From Kumtagia yinganensis (GTDB lineage Bacteria > Pseudomonadota > Alphaproteobacteria > Rhizobiales > Rhizobiaceae), in the NCBI RefSeq assembly GCF_040081985.1, contig NZ_JBEBMH010000021.1, forward strand, positions 1-64,000: a stretch of DNA of 64,000 nucleotides, given 5' to 3'. Every line of letters begins with the position of its first letter. Position 1 is the stretch's first letter. Shown in pieces: positions 51,641 through 60,972 of the stretch. The notes beneath the pieces were generated by a model. The model worked only from the letters and a program-made list of their open reading frames with translations. It did no database searches and was not told the DNA's origin. The position numbers were made by a program, and so were the translations under genes.

Positions 51641-51842
51641 CGTCGCTCCTTGCTCGCTTGGGGCGCGTCCAACCGGCACGCCTTGCATATGGAACCCCGG
51701 CGGGCCGGGGTCAGTCCTAAAACGGGAGAAAACCCGTTTCCGGAAAGCCGCTCACGGCCCTCAGGAAAGAGGTTTTCGAAACACATCCCCCAGATACGCG
51801 GGGACCGGCGGACGGATTACCGCCCGCCGGCAGCCGCAGTGC

Positions 51843-52223
51843 TTACTTCAGCTCGACCTTGGCGCCGGCTGCTTCGAGCTGGGCCTTGAACTTCTCGGCA
51901 TCGGCCTTGGAAACGCCTTCCTTGACCGGCTTCGGAGCAGCTTCGACCAGGTCCTTGGCTTCCTTGAGGCCAAGCGCGGTGATCGCACGCACTTCCTTGA
52001 TGACGTTGATCTTCTGCGCGCCGGCATCCGTCAGGATGACGTCGAACTCGGTCTTCTCCTCGACGGGAGCGGCGGCAGCGGCGCCACCACCGGCAGCGGC
52101 GGCGGCGGCCACCGGAGCGGCGGCGGAAACGCCCCACTTCTCTTCGAGCAGCTTCGACAGTTCGGCGGCCTCGAGGACCGTCAGCTGCGAAAGGTCGTCT
52201 ACGATTTTGGCGAGATCAGCCAT
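51843..52223 (-). CDS. rplL: Ribosomal protein L7/L12
   Basis: This is a 126-aa acidic stalk protein. An N-terminal dimerisation domain (ADLAKIVDDLSQLTVLEAAEL) is joined by an Ala/Gly-rich hinge (about 35-52) to the factor-binding C-terminal domain KINVIKEVRAITALGLKEAKDLVE. It lies 57 bases after rplJ, as is usual, and is expected in multiple copies per ribosome. It is followed by rpoB 200 bases on. Confidence 0.98.
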   Translation of the reverse strand: MADLAKIVDDLSQLTVLEAAELSKLLEEKWGVSAAAPVAAAAAAGGGAAAAAPVEEKTEFDVILTDAGAQKINVIKEVRAITALGLKEAKDLVEAAPKPVKEGVSKADAEKFKAQLEAAGAKVELK

Positions 52224-52280
52224 TTTGTTTTTCCTTCAAAAAGTTCGAACACGTGTTGATGAGGATAGCGAGGAACGGCC

Positions 52281-52799
52281 TCACGCCGCCTCGTCCTTCC
52301 GGGCATACGCGCCGATGACGCGGGCAACCGAAGCTGCCGGCGCATTGACGATCTGGGCGATCCGGGTCGCCGGGGCGGCGATGAGCCCCACCAGCTTGCC
52401 GCGCAGCTCATCGAGCGACGGAAGCGTGGCCAAGGCCTTCACTCCGTCGGCATTGAGCGTGGTCGACCCCATCGCGCCACCGAGAATGATCAGCTTGTCA
52501 TTCCCCTTGGCGAAATCGGAGGCGACCTTGGGCGCCGCAACCGGATCCTCCGAATAGGCGATCAGCGTCTGTCCCTTGAACAGGTCGACGATGCCCTCGG
52601 ATTCCGTACCCTGAAGAGCGATGCGAGCAAGGCGGTTCTTCGCGACTTTGACGGTGCCGCCGGCAGTCCGCATCTTCGTACGAAGATCGTTCATCTGCGC
52701 GACGGTGATACCGGCATAGTGGGCCACGACCACTGAACCGGCGCCCTTGAAGGCGTCGTTCAGGCCCGTGACGAGTTCGCGTTTTTCCGCTCTGTCCAC
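52281..52799 (-). CDS. rplJ: Ribosomal protein L10
   Basis: This is a 172-aa protein of the stalk base that binds 23S rRNA and anchors L7/L12 through its C-terminal helix. It begins MDRAEKRELVTGLNDAFKGA and contains VVAHYAGITVAQMNDLR and KNRLARIALQGTE. A 374-base leader precedes it, presumably carrying the L10/L12 autoregulatory site known in bacteria. Confidence 0.96.
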   Translation of the reverse strand: MDRAEKRELVTGLNDAFKGAGSVVVAHYAGITVAQMNDLRTKMRTAGGTVKVAKNRLARIALQGTESEGIVDLFKGQTLIAYSEDPVAAPKVASDFAKGNDKLIILGGAMGSTTLNADGVKALATLPSLDELRGKLVGLIAAPATRIAQIVNAPAASVARVIGAYARKDEAA

Positions 52800-53173
52800 T
52801 GCCTATCTCCAGTTGACCTCCGACCATTCGCGGTGCGGAGATCGGGTTGCCTTTTGCCACCCGGGTCATCCAAAAGGATCACCCGAGCGACGCTCGAGGA
52901 TCCTGTCCCCTTTTCGTCACGACGGACGCCTGAGCGGCCGCCATGCGGACAAAAGGCAAACACGGCTCGAACCTTCCATCGGGGCCAAGGAATGCCCCTT
53001 TGTCCGGTCTTCACCCGTCTCATGCAGGCCCATGCGAATTAAGGCTGGAGCCGCCTGCAATCTCGGACAGGATAGTCCGGAAGCGATCGTCTGCTTCCGC
53101 AGTCCGGGCCGATGGTCAGGCCCGGAATTCGTTGGAAGGTCAACGCTTTCGCCGCCGGCCTTCGCTCAGGTCG
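52800..53173 (-). promoter_or_regulatory. rplJL leader region
   Basis: About 370 bases between rplA and rplJ with no gene. The first part after rplA holds a short hairpin (GGGCC…GGCCC near 53107-53128). The remainder is GC-rich and self-complementary in places (for example around 52870-52910, CGAGCGACGCTCG). Its place matches the L10-binding translational leader of other bacteria; the fold was not computed. Confidence 0.55.
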
Positions 53174-53872
53174 TCAAGCGGCGCTGAGGCTCGCCAGGTC
53201 GACCTTGAGGCCGGGCCCCATGGTGGAGCTGACCGACATCTTCCTCATGTAGACGCCCTTGGCGCCAGCCGGCTTCGCCTTGTTGACGGCATCGGCCAGT
53301 GCACGAACATTCTCTTCCAGCGCGTTGATCTCGAACGAGACCTTGCCGACGCCGGCATGGATGATGCCCGCCTTCTCGACGCGGAACTCGACGGCGCCGC
53401 CCTTGGAGGCCTTGACGGCGGCCGCGACGTCCATGGTCACGGTGCCGACCTTCGGGTTCGGCATCATGCCGCGCGGGCCGAGCACCTTGCCGAGACGGCC
53501 GACCAGCGGCATCATGTCCGGCGTGGCGATGCAGCGATCGAAGTCGATCGTGCCCTTCTGGACGATCTCGACCAGATCCTCCGCGCCGACGATGTCGGCT
53601 CCAGCGGCCTTGGCTTCGTCGGCCTTGGCGCCCTTGGCGAAGACGGCGACGCGGACGTTCTTGCCCGTGCCGTTCGGCAGGTTGACCACGCCGCGGACCA
53701 TCTGGTCGGCGTGACGCGGATCGACGCCGAGGTTCAGGGCGACTTCGATGGTCTCGTCGAACTTAACCTTGGAGCGGTCCTTCAGCATCTTGATCGCCTC
53801 GGCCAGCGAGTACGACTTGTTCGGATCGACGCCCTCGCGGGACTTCTCTACACGCTTTGCAAGCTTTGCCAT
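53174..53872 (-). CDS. rplA: Ribosomal protein L1
   Basis: This is a 232-aa protein of the L1 stalk. It shows MAKLAKRVEKSREGVDPNKSY, VNLPNGTGKNVRVAVFAKG and the two-domain core with DMMPLVGRLGKVLGPRGMMPNPK, then GAKGVYMRKMSVSSTMGPG. It lies four bases after rplK and is co-transcribed with it; L1 usually represses this operon. Confidence 0.97.
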   Translation of the reverse strand: MAKLAKRVEKSREGVDPNKSYSLAEAIKMLKDRSKVKFDETIEVALNLGVDPRHADQMVRGVVNLPNGTGKNVRVAVFAKGAKADEAKAAGADIVGAEDLVEIVQKGTIDFDRCIATPDMMPLVGRLGKVLGPRGMMPNPKVGTVTMDVAAAVKASKGGAVEFRVEKAGIIHAGVGKVSFEINALEENVRALADAVNKAKPAGAKGVYMRKMSVSSTMGPGLKVDLASLSAA

Positions 53873-53876
53873 CGTC

Positions 53877-54305
53877 TTAGCCCACCACTTCCAGGCCCAT
53901 CGAACGGGCGGAGCCTTCGACCATGCGCATGGCGGCTTCGACGTCGTTGGCGTTCAAATCCTTCATCTTGGCGGTGGCGATCTCGCGCACCTTGTCGCGG
54001 CTGATCTGGCCGACCTTGGTCTTGCCAGGCTCCTTCGAACCGGACGAGAGGTTTGCCGCCTTCTTCAGGAAGTAGCTCACCGGAGCCGTCTTCATGACGA
54101 AGGTGAAGGACTTGTCGACATAGTAGGTGATCACGACCGGAACCGGCGATCCCTTTTCCATTTCCTGCGTCTGGGCGTTGAACGCCTTGCAGAATTCCAT
54201 GATGTTGATGCCACGCTGACCAAGCGCCGGACCGATCGGCGGGGACGGCGTTGCCGATCCCGCCTTGACCTGGAGCTTGAGCTGGCCCGCTACTTTCTTA
54301 GCCAT
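53877..54305 (-). CDS. rplK: Ribosomal protein L11
   Basis: This is a 142-aa protein of the GTPase-associated centre. It contains GSATPSPPIGPALGQRGINI and the C-terminal rRNA-binding part KVREIATAKMKDLNANDVEAA. Normal length and start. It follows nusG by 153 bases. Confidence 0.97.
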   Translation of the reverse strand: MAKKVAGQLKLQVKAGSATPSPPIGPALGQRGINIMEFCKAFNAQTQEMEKGSPVPVVITYYVDKSFTFVMKTAPVSYFLKKAANLSSGSKEPGKTKVGQISRDKVREIATAKMKDLNANDVEAAMRMVEGSARSMGLEVVG

Positions 54306-54458
54306 CTCTCTACTGCCTTTGTTTCATGCCGGATCCCCGGCGGTTGCAGTCTGGTGGTGCGAAAGCCACGGCCGGCCAGGCCGCTCTTTCTCCCACCGCA
54401 TGGCGACAACAATTCTCGCCGTCGCCGCTCCAGCCCTTCAAGGGCCGGAACTTTCGGA

Positions 54459-54998
54459 TCAGCCCTTCTCGACCTGACCGAATTCGAGATCGACGGGCAC
54501 GGCGCGCCCGAAGATCGAAACTTCCACCTTGAGCCGCGCCCGCTCCATGTCAACTTCCTGGACGAAGCCGTTGAACGAGGCGAACGGACCATCGGAGACG
54601 CGCACCGCCTCGCCGATCTCGAAGGTGACCGACGGCTTTGGCCGCTCGACCCCCTCCTGAACCTGGTGCAGGATGCGCTCGGCCTCCTTCTCGGTGATGT
54701 GCATCGGCTTGGCCGTATGCTTGTCCTCACCGAGGAAGCCGGTGACGCGCGGCGTGTTCTTGACCAGGCTGATCACCGCGTCGTTGAGCTCGGCCTTCAT
54801 CAGCACGTAACCGGGGAAGAACTTGCGCTCGGCATCGACCTTCTTGCCGCGCCGCACTTCCACGACCTTTTCGGTCGGAACGACGATCTGCTCGATCTTC
54901 TCGCTCAGGCCCTTCTGCTTGGCCTTGTTCTCGATGTCCTCCGCGACCTTCTTCTCGAAGTTGGAATAGGCATGGACGATGTACCAGCGCGCCGTCAT
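54459..54998 (-). CDS. nusG: Transcription elongation/antitermination factor NusG
   Basis: This is a 179-aa protein. The NGN domain begins RWYIVHAYSNFEKKVAEDI, with RKFFPGYVLMKAEL, and the C-terminal KOW motif reads VRVSDGPFASFNGFVQEVD. It links RNA polymerase with Rho or ribosomal protein S10. It lies 25 bases after secE, as in most bacteria. Confidence 0.97.
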   Translation of the reverse strand: MTARWYIVHAYSNFEKKVAEDIENKAKQKGLSEKIEQIVVPTEKVVEVRRGKKVDAERKFFPGYVLMKAELNDAVISLVKNTPRVTGFLGEDKHTAKPMHITEKEAERILHQVQEGVERPKPSVTFEIGEAVRVSDGPFASFNGFVQEVDMERARLKVEVSIFGRAVPVDLEFGQVEKG

Positions 54999-55023
54999 CA
55001 GCAGTTCTCCGTAAACGCCGGTA

Positions 55024-55227
55024 TCAGCGGCCGAGGCCGAGGATCAGGTCGATGCCGAACGCCATCAACTGGTCGGCGGCAAAGAAAAAAATCATCGCGA
55101 TGACGGCAAATACGACGACCATGACGGTCGAGATCAACGTCTCGCGCCGCGACGGCCACGTCACCTTCGCCGTCTCGGACCTTACCTGCTGGAGGAAGGT
55201 AAAAGGATTGGTGGTCTTCGATGCCAT
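55024..55227 (-). CDS. secE: Protein translocase subunit SecE
   Basis: This is a 67-aa single-pass SecE of the short alphaproteobacterial type: an amphipathic cytoplasmic helix (PFTFLQQVRSETAKVTWPSRRET) and one membrane helix (TVMVVVFAVIAMIFFFAADQ). Start ATG 55227. It is the clamp subunit of SecYEG. Confidence 0.95.
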   Translation of the reverse strand: MASKTTNPFTFLQQVRSETAKVTWPSRRETLISTVMVVVFAVIAMIFFFAADQLMAFGIDLILGLGR

Positions 55228-55522
55228 CTGCCGCTCTGTCTCGCGGGCCCAAGGAGAGCCCTATTCCGTCCCGTTGGCCGGGATTGCCGCTGCAAGAAAC
55301 CGAAACGCGACCGAATCGTCAGGCGGCGTTTCAACCATGCAATAATGACGCGCAAAGCCGGATGTCCAGCTCCACGCGCCGCGTGTCTGTCGTCACTACA
55401 TAAAACCGAATCCCGACACTTGCAAGGGCCGAACCGGTCTTACTTCCAAACACCGGCGTCGGAACCATCCAATCGTCCCGCTCGTCGGCTATGGCTTACA
55501 CCGCGCCGTTGTGGCACGAAAC

Positions 55523-55598
<76 letters not shown>

Positions 55599-55761
55599 AT
55601 TGCGCGCTGCTATTTCACAAAGCGCGGCGGAACTCAAGTGCGGTTTGGAACGACTTGTCATCAGGGCGGGCAGGCAACGATCGAAGACAGCCTCGCTATC
55701 GGGAGCCGGGCGGCAAAGGTTGCGTTCAGGTCCTTCGCCGTTCTGAAAGATCCAGAATACC

Positions 55762-56538
55762 CTAATCTTCCAGGTCCTGCGTCGTGAAAACACGGCAATT
55801 GTCCGGCGCCGGGAATGTCTTGCAGATGCTGCTCTCGGTGATGCTCTCGACGCTCCGGGTGCTTGTCACCAGTCCGGCGGCCCGCAGCGCTGCGACGTCG
55901 AGATTGGTCTCCGGTTCTGCCTTCAAGGCGTCCACCAGGCTTGGGCCGACACCCATTTCCTTGAGATAAGCGGTCAGCCTGCGTTCGGCGGCTTTGCTCA
56001 TCTTCTGATTCTTGAGGCGAACATGCAGGATGGCCTGATCCGGGACGAGGCGCTCGACGCCGCCGGCGAGCATCAGCACGCACTCTGCCGCGCAATGACC
56101 CCGCGAAATCGCGCGGCCAAGGAAGTCGGAGCCCTTGCCGTCATTCGCCTTGCAGTCCTTCTCCTCCGGTCGGCAGCCTACGAACCATGTCCTGCCGACA
56201 GCGACCTCCAGCCCGGCACGACGAATCAGTCGTCCGAGTTCCATTGCGGCCTCGCGGTCGCCGCCCGACGAGAACAGGACGATCGGCAATTTGCGGCCAC
56301 CGAGCGTCTTCAGCGTTGCCTTCAGAAGCGCCGGCGTCTTGGCGCCGATCGCCCCCTCCGCCGAAATCCATTCCGGGCAGGTCGGTTCGCATGAGGTGTC
56401 GTTCGCCCTCACGACCACGAATTGCATGAGCCTCGGCTGCGGCGTGGCGGGTTCAGCCGCCAGCCCGTTCGGGGGAAAAGCCAGGCACAAGGCCAGCAGT
56501 GCCAGAATGCCGCGACATATGGGATGACCGGCGAACAT
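55762..56538 (-). CDS. Secreted ClpP-fold-like protein, active-site Ser lost (COG3904-type)
   Basis: This protein is about 258 aa with an N-terminal signal peptide (…GILALLALCLAFPPNGLAAEP). It is clearly homologous to the next gene upstream: CEPTCPEWISAEGAI, TLKTLGGRKLPIVLFSSGGDREAAMELGRLIR, and the shared MLAGGVERLV and CKTFPAPDNCRV regions. The fold resembles the ClpP/crotonase type, where SPGG-like and C-A-S-A-C segments form the oxyanion and nucleophile sites. Here the second reads CAAEC, so the presumed Ser nucleophile is Ala. It may be a non-catalytic partner of its paralogue. ATG 56538 or TTG 56547 could start it. Confidence 0.7.
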   Translation of the reverse strand: MFAGHPICRGILALLALCLAFPPNGLAAEPATPQPRLMQFVVVRANDTSCEPTCPEWISAEGAIGAKTPALLKATLKTLGGRKLPIVLFSSGGDREAAMELGRLIRRAGLEVAVGRTWFVGCRPEEKDCKANDGKGSDFLGRAISRGHCAAECVLMLAGGVERLVPDQAILHVRLKNQKMSKAAERRLTAYLKEMGVGPSLVDALKAEPETNLDVAALRAAGLVTSTRSVESITESSICKTFPAPDNCRVFTTQDLED

Positions 56539-56574
56539 CGCCTTCAAAGGAATTCGCGGGAAGCGTGGCAGTTT

Positions 56575-57501
56575 CTATCCCTCGAGATCCGAAACCGTCA
56601 CCACGCGGCAATTCGCTGCCGCCGGAACGGTCTTGCAGACGGCGGCCGCGGTCAACAGTTCCGCGCCGTCGAGGCTGGTGACGAGATTCATCTGCAGCAT
56701 GTTGTAGGCGACGATCTGCCGAAGCGTGCTGGCCGGCGTGTTCTTGATCGTCACAAGCAGATTGGCCCCTACCCCCATTTCCTTGAAATAGGCGTCCAGC
56801 CGCTTCTCCAGCGGCTTGTTCATCTCATAGGTCTTGTAGCTGCCGGCATTCTTGCGGCTGACCACCTTCTTTTCGATGATTTTTTTCTTCCCTTTCACGA
56901 CCTTGTATTTGGTCCGGTAGAGCACCTTGGTCCTGTAGTAGGTCGTCGTGATCTGATGAACGCCGAGATAGGCCCACTGGCCGACGACGCGCCGGACGCC
57001 GCCCGCCAGCATCAGCGGACAGGCGGAGGCGCAATAGGCTCCGTTGGCAAATGCGTTGCCGTAATAGGCCGCGGCCTTGCCGTCGTTCAGCTTGCAGCCC
57101 TTGAAACCGGGATCACAGCCGTCGAATCGCGTCAGCCCGACCGCGACGTCGAGCTTGTTCTGGCGGATCGTCCGGCCGAGCGTAAGAGCCGCATCGACAT
57201 CTCCACCCGGTGAACTGACCACAATCGGAAGCCGCCGTCCGCCAAGCGTCTTCAGCACTTTCTTGAACTGCGCCGGCGTGCCGGCGACGATAGCACCTTC
57301 GGCCGATATCCATTCCGGACAGGTCGGCTCGCAGCCGGGCGCATTGCTGCGGACAACAGCGAACCGCATAGGCTGGTCTTCCGGGCTCTGGGCGACGGAA
57401 TTTGCGGCAAGGGCGGGATGCGCATGAAAAATGGCAACCAGAGCAAGGATCAGCCCCAGCAGCCCAAATGCCCAACCACCAAAACGACGTTGCTCAGCCA
57501 A
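56575..57501 (-). CDS. Secreted ClpP-fold-like putative serine hydrolase (COG3904-type)
   Basis: This is a protein of about 308 aa. TTG 57501 is preferred: GAGGG lies upstream and the product then starts with a signal peptide or anchor (RRFGGWAFGLLGLILALVAIF). The core reads CEPTCPEWISAEGAIVAGTP, LPIVVSSPGGDVDAALTLGR and AYCASACPLMLAGGVRRVVG, with the candidate Ser nucleophile in CASAC, then GVHQIT with a candidate His. A lysine/tyrosine-rich insert of about 40 residues, absent from the paralogue, follows this His. Ends in the shared CRVVTVSDLEG tail. Catalytic activity and substrate are untested. Confidence 0.72.
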   Translation of the reverse strand: MAEQRRFGGWAFGLLGLILALVAIFHAHPALAANSVAQSPEDQPMRFAVVRSNAPGCEPTCPEWISAEGAIVAGTPAQFKKVLKTLGGRRLPIVVSSPGGDVDAALTLGRTIRQNKLDVAVGLTRFDGCDPGFKGCKLNDGKAAAYYGNAFANGAYCASACPLMLAGGVRRVVGQWAYLGVHQITTTYYRTKVLYRTKYKVVKGKKKIIEKKVVSRKNAGSYKTYEMNKPLEKRLDAYFKEMGVGANLLVTIKNTPASTLRQIVAYNMLQMNLVTSLDGAELLTAAAVCKTVPAAANCRVVTVSDLEG

Positions 57502-57668
57502 CCCGAAACCCTCGATCGGGCCTATCCTAATTGAGGCGCAATTCCGCGCAATAGGCGCATCAGGGCGGACTGCCGACAGGCCGCCGCCGTATCTCAACGG
57601 CAACGCCCGGCGACACGATACTCATCGCGCCTTGCGCACCGCGCTGCGAGACCGACCGTCGATCGGCC

Positions 57669-58073
57669 TCAATACCACCCGACCGCGACCTGCGCCTCTT
57701 CCGACATGCGGTCAGGGGTCCAGGGCGGATCGAACACCATGGTGACCTCGACTCCTGACACGCCCTCGACGGCGCCGACGGCGTCCTGCACCCAGCCGGG
57801 CATTTCGCCAGCCACCGGGCAGCCCGGCGCGGTCAGCGTCATGTCGATCTTCACCGAGCGGTCGTCCTCGATGTCAATCTTGTAGACGAGGCCGAGTTCG
57901 TAGATGTCGGCCGGGATTTCCGGATCGTAGACGGTCTTCAGCGCCGAGACGATGTCGTCGGTGATGCGGGCCAGTTCCTCCGCCGGGATGGCGGAGGCCG
58001 CGCCGCTGGGGGGCACGTCGGCAGCGGTCTGCGGCTCGGCATCGGCGGGGATCGAAGTTGCAGCGTCTTCCAT
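57669..58073 (-). CDS. sufT: SufT-type MIP18/DUF59 Fe-S assembly protein
   Basis: This is a 134-aa protein. An unstructured Ala/Pro-rich N-terminus of about 30 residues precedes a DUF59 domain: ALKTVYDPEIPADIYELGLVYKI, the conserved MTLTAPGCPVAGEMPGW with its Cys, and VTMVFDPPWTPDRMSEEA. It is translated five bases after sufS and belongs to the suf operon; SufT helps deliver or mature Fe-S clusters. The usual sufA gene does not follow it here. Confidence 0.9.
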   Translation of the reverse strand: MEDAATSIPADAEPQTAADVPPSGAASAIPAEELARITDDIVSALKTVYDPEIPADIYELGLVYKIDIEDDRSVKIDMTLTAPGCPVAGEMPGWVQDAVGAVEGVSGVEVTMVFDPPWTPDRMSEEAQVAVGWY

Positions 58074-58078
58074 GGTCG

Positions 58079-59320
58079 TCACCCGAAGAACTTTCGCGCT
58101 TTTTCGAGCGCTTCGGCCAGAATGTCCACCTCCTGGCGCGTATTGTACATGCCGAATGATGCCCTGCATGTGGAGGTGACGCCGAACCGTTTCAACAGCG
58201 GCTGGGCGCAATGGGTTCCGGCGCGCACCGCGACACCCTGCCGGTCGATCACCATCGACACGTCGTGCGCGTGGATGCCCTGCAATTCGAACGAGACGAT
58301 GGCGCCCTTGTCCGGCGCATCGCCAAAAATGCGTAGCGAGTTGATCGCGCGCAGCCGCTCATGCGCGTAGGCCTTCAGGTCGGCCTCGTGGGCGGCGATG
58401 CGTTCGCGCCCGACCGAATCCATATAATCCAGCGCCGCGCCCAGCCCGATCGCCTGGACGATCGGCGGCGTGCCGGCCTCGAAACGATGCGGCGGATCGT
58501 TGTAGGTGACATTGTCTTCTGTCACATCGAAGATCATCTCGCCGCCGCCCTGGAAGGGCCGCATCGATTCCAGCATGTGTTTCTTGCCGTAGAGCACGCC
58601 GATGCCTGAAGGGCCGTAGACCTTGTGGCCGGTGAAGACATAAAAATCGCAGTCGAGGTCGCGCACGTCGACCGGCAGGTGGACGGCCGCCTGGCTGCCG
58701 TCGACCAGAACCGGAATGCCGCGCGCGTGGGCGATCCTCACGATCTCCTTGATCGGCGTGATCGTGCCCAGCGCATTCGACATATGCGTGATGGCGACGA
58801 GTTTTGTGCGGTCAGTCAGCGATTTTTCGAAATCCTCAAGATGCAACTCGCCGAGATCGTCCACCGGCGCCCAGACGAGTTTCGCGCCCTGCCGTTCGCG
58901 GATGAAATGCCAGGGCACGATGTTGGAATGGTGCTCCATGATCGACACGACGATCTCGTCGCCCTCGCCGATGTTCGGCATGCCCCAACCATAAGCGACC
59001 GTGTTGATGGCGGCCGTCGTGTTGGAGGTGAAGACGATTTCGTCCACGCTGCCGGCGTTGAGGAAGCGGCGCACGGTCTCGCGCGCCTTTTCATAAGTGT
59101 CTGTGGCGGCGTTGGACAGGAAATGCAGGCCGCGATGCACGTTCGCATATTCGTTCGCATAGGCATGCTGGATGGTGTCGAGCACCACCTGCGGCTTCTG
59201 CGCGGAAGCCCCGTTGTCGAGATAGACCAGCGGCTTGCCGTAGACTTCGCGCGACAGGATCGGAAAGTCGCGGCGGATCGCCTCGACATCGTAGCCGGTT
59301 CTGTTGACCCGCTCATCCAT
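58079..59320 (-). CDS. sufS: Cysteine desulfurase SufS
   Basis: This is a 413-aa group II NifS-like enzyme. PLP lysine in FTGHKVYGPSGIGVLYG, substrate cysteine in RAGTHCAQPLL, plus LDNGASAQKPQVVLD near the N-terminus and HHSNIVPWHF. It supplies sulfur to SufBCD. Start ATG 59320 overlaps the end of the VOC gene by eight bases. Confidence 0.96.
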   Translation of the reverse strand: MDERVNRTGYDVEAIRRDFPILSREVYGKPLVYLDNGASAQKPQVVLDTIQHAYANEYANVHRGLHFLSNAATDTYEKARETVRRFLNAGSVDEIVFTSNTTAAINTVAYGWGMPNIGEGDEIVVSIMEHHSNIVPWHFIRERQGAKLVWAPVDDLGELHLEDFEKSLTDRTKLVAITHMSNALGTITPIKEIVRIAHARGIPVLVDGSQAAVHLPVDVRDLDCDFYVFTGHKVYGPSGIGVLYGKKHMLESMRPFQGGGEMIFDVTEDNVTYNDPPHRFEAGTPPIVQAIGLGAALDYMDSVGRERIAAHEADLKAYAHERLRAINSLRIFGDAPDKGAIVSFELQGIHAHDVSMVIDRQGVAVRAGTHCAQPLLKRFGVTSTCRASFGMYNTRQEVDILAEALEKARKFFG

Positions 59321-59702
59321 GATAGCTGATGAACTCCATGAGCGACCCGTCCGGATCGCGGAAATAAACGCTGGTGCCGTCGCCTTGCGCGCCGAAACGG
59401 CGGACCGGCCCGAGTTCGATGTGGACGCTCTGTTCCTTCAGGTGGGCAACCGCGCCAACGATCGGGCCGTCCCAGCGGAAGCATAGGTCGCTGTTTCCCG
59501 GCTGCACCGGCAATCTTGCCACCGGCTCGGCGGTGACGCCTTTTCCGTGGCAGTTCAGCTGCCGGTCGCCCAGCCGGAACATGTAGCCGCCCTGGCGCGA
59601 GATCGCCTCGCAGCCGATGACATCGACATAGAATTTCCGCGCCCGCTCCCAGTCGGAGACGTGGATGACGCAGTGGTCGAGCGAAGTCGGCAGGCTAGCC
59701 AT
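59313..59702 (-). CDS. VOC/glyoxalase-fold protein inside the suf operon
   Basis: This is a 129-aa single VOC module pair: SLDHCVIHVSDWERARKFY with first metal ligand His, RQLNCHGKG, and the closing YFRDPDGSLMEFISYHG with a Glu ligand. It overlaps sufD by eight bases and sufS by eight, so it is firmly embedded in the operon. No substrate is known. It could be a dioxygenase-like or glyoxalase-like enzyme; a role in sulfur or Fe-S chemistry is an inference from location. Confidence 0.85.
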   Translation of the reverse strand: MASLPTSLDHCVIHVSDWERARKFYVDVIGCEAISRQGGYMFRLGDRQLNCHGKGVTAEPVARLPVQPGNSDLCFRWDGPIVGAVAHLKEQSVHIELGPVRRFGAQGDGTSVYFRDPDGSLMEFISYHG

Positions 59703-60963
59703 GATTCTCGAACCAGCCGTCCAGCCGCGCTTCCAGCGCATCGACCAGCGGCTCGCTGTCCAGTTCCTCGATGACCGAGGCGACGAAGGCTTTTACCAGC
59801 AGTCCGCGCGCCGTCTTCTCGTCAATGCCGCGTGCCATCAGATAGAACAGATGGTTGCGGTCTATCTCGGTGACGGTGGCGCCGTGCCCGCACTGCACGT
59901 CGTCGGCGAAAATCTCCAGTTCCGGCTTGGTCGAGAACTCGGCATCGTCGGACAGCAGCAGCGTGTTGCACGCCATCTTCGCATCGGTCTTCTGTGCCGG
60001 CTGATGAACGTTGATGCGTCCCTGGAAGACGCCGCGCGCCTTGCCGGTCACCACGTTGCGGATGAGTTCGCGCGAGCCGGAGTTCGGCGCCACATGGTCG
60101 AGCACCATGGTGACGTCGCAATGCGTGTCGTCCGCGAGCAGGCTGACCCCGCGAAGCTGGAAGTCCGAGCCCTGGCCCGCCGCCTTCACCCGCACCTCCT
60201 GGCGCACCAGCTTTCCGCCGGCATTCATGACGAACAGCGTCAGCTTGCTGTTCTTGCCGAGTTCGGCGTTGAATTGGGCGAGATGCGTCGCGGTTTCCGG
60301 CTGCTCCTGCACGATCAGCCAGACGATCTCCGCGCCGTCGCCGACCAAGAGGTTGGTGACCGAGGTCGAAAGCGCCGAGCCGCTGCCGGACTGGCGCTCG
60401 ACGATGGTGGCTTTCGCGCCCACGCCGGCACGTACGGCAAATCGCGCATGCACCTGCCCGCCGGCTTGTACGTTCTGGAGTTCGACCGGTTTTTCCGGTG
60501 CGGCGCCTGGCGTGATGTCGAGGAACCAGCCGTCGCTGACAAAGGCGATGTTCAGCATGCCCACGGCGTCGTCCGCGTCGCGCGGATCGAGCGCGCGGGC
60601 GAAGCTGCCGTCGGTCAGCTTATCGGCAAGCCTCTGGACCGTTGCACCCTCCAGTTCCGGCATTTTTGCGTCGGCAAATCCGTTGAGCACGGGCAGGACC
60701 GCCGAGCCCTCCACCACGGGCGACAGTGCCTTCGCGTTCGCCGTCGGGTCGAACGCCGGGACGGAGACCAGCAGGCGGCGCAGGTCCGTATAGTGCCAGG
60801 CCTCGACACGGCGGGTCGGCAGGCCGTCCTTGATGGATTCGACTGCCTCGTCGCGCTTGACCATCACCGCGCCGTCGCCAGGCAATTCCGACACGCGCTC
60901 GCCGAACGCCTCGATCAGGGCCGTCTCGGCCTGGGTACGCGGTGGCGTTGCATGCATGTTCAT
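59695..60963 (-). CDS. sufD: Fe-S assembly scaffold subunit SufD
   Basis: This is a 422-aa protein from ATG 60963; GTG 60972 is an alternative. The C-terminal beta-helix core shows GKARGVFQGRINVHQPAQKTDA and the terminal ADDVQCGHGATVTEIDRNHLFYLMARG, containing the Cys and His of SufD. Operon partner of SufB and SufC in the SufBC2D scaffold. Confidence 0.95.
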   Translation of the reverse strand: MNMHATPPRTQAETALIEAFGERVSELPGDGAVMVKRDEAVESIKDGLPTRRVEAWHYTDLRRLLVSVPAFDPTANAKALSPVVEGSAVLPVLNGFADAKMPELEGATVQRLADKLTDGSFARALDPRDADDAVGMLNIAFVSDGWFLDITPGAAPEKPVELQNVQAGGQVHARFAVRAGVGAKATIVERQSGSGSALSTSVTNLLVGDGAEIVWLIVQEQPETATHLAQFNAELGKNSKLTLFVMNAGGKLVRQEVRVKAAGQGSDFQLRGVSLLADDTHCDVTMVLDHVAPNSGSRELIRNVVTGKARGVFQGRINVHQPAQKTDAKMACNTLLLSDDAEFSTKPELEIFADDVQCGHGATVTEIDRNHLFYLMARGIDEKTARGLLVKAFVASVIEELDSEPLVDALEARLDGWFENHG

Positions 60964-60972
60964 GACCGACAC

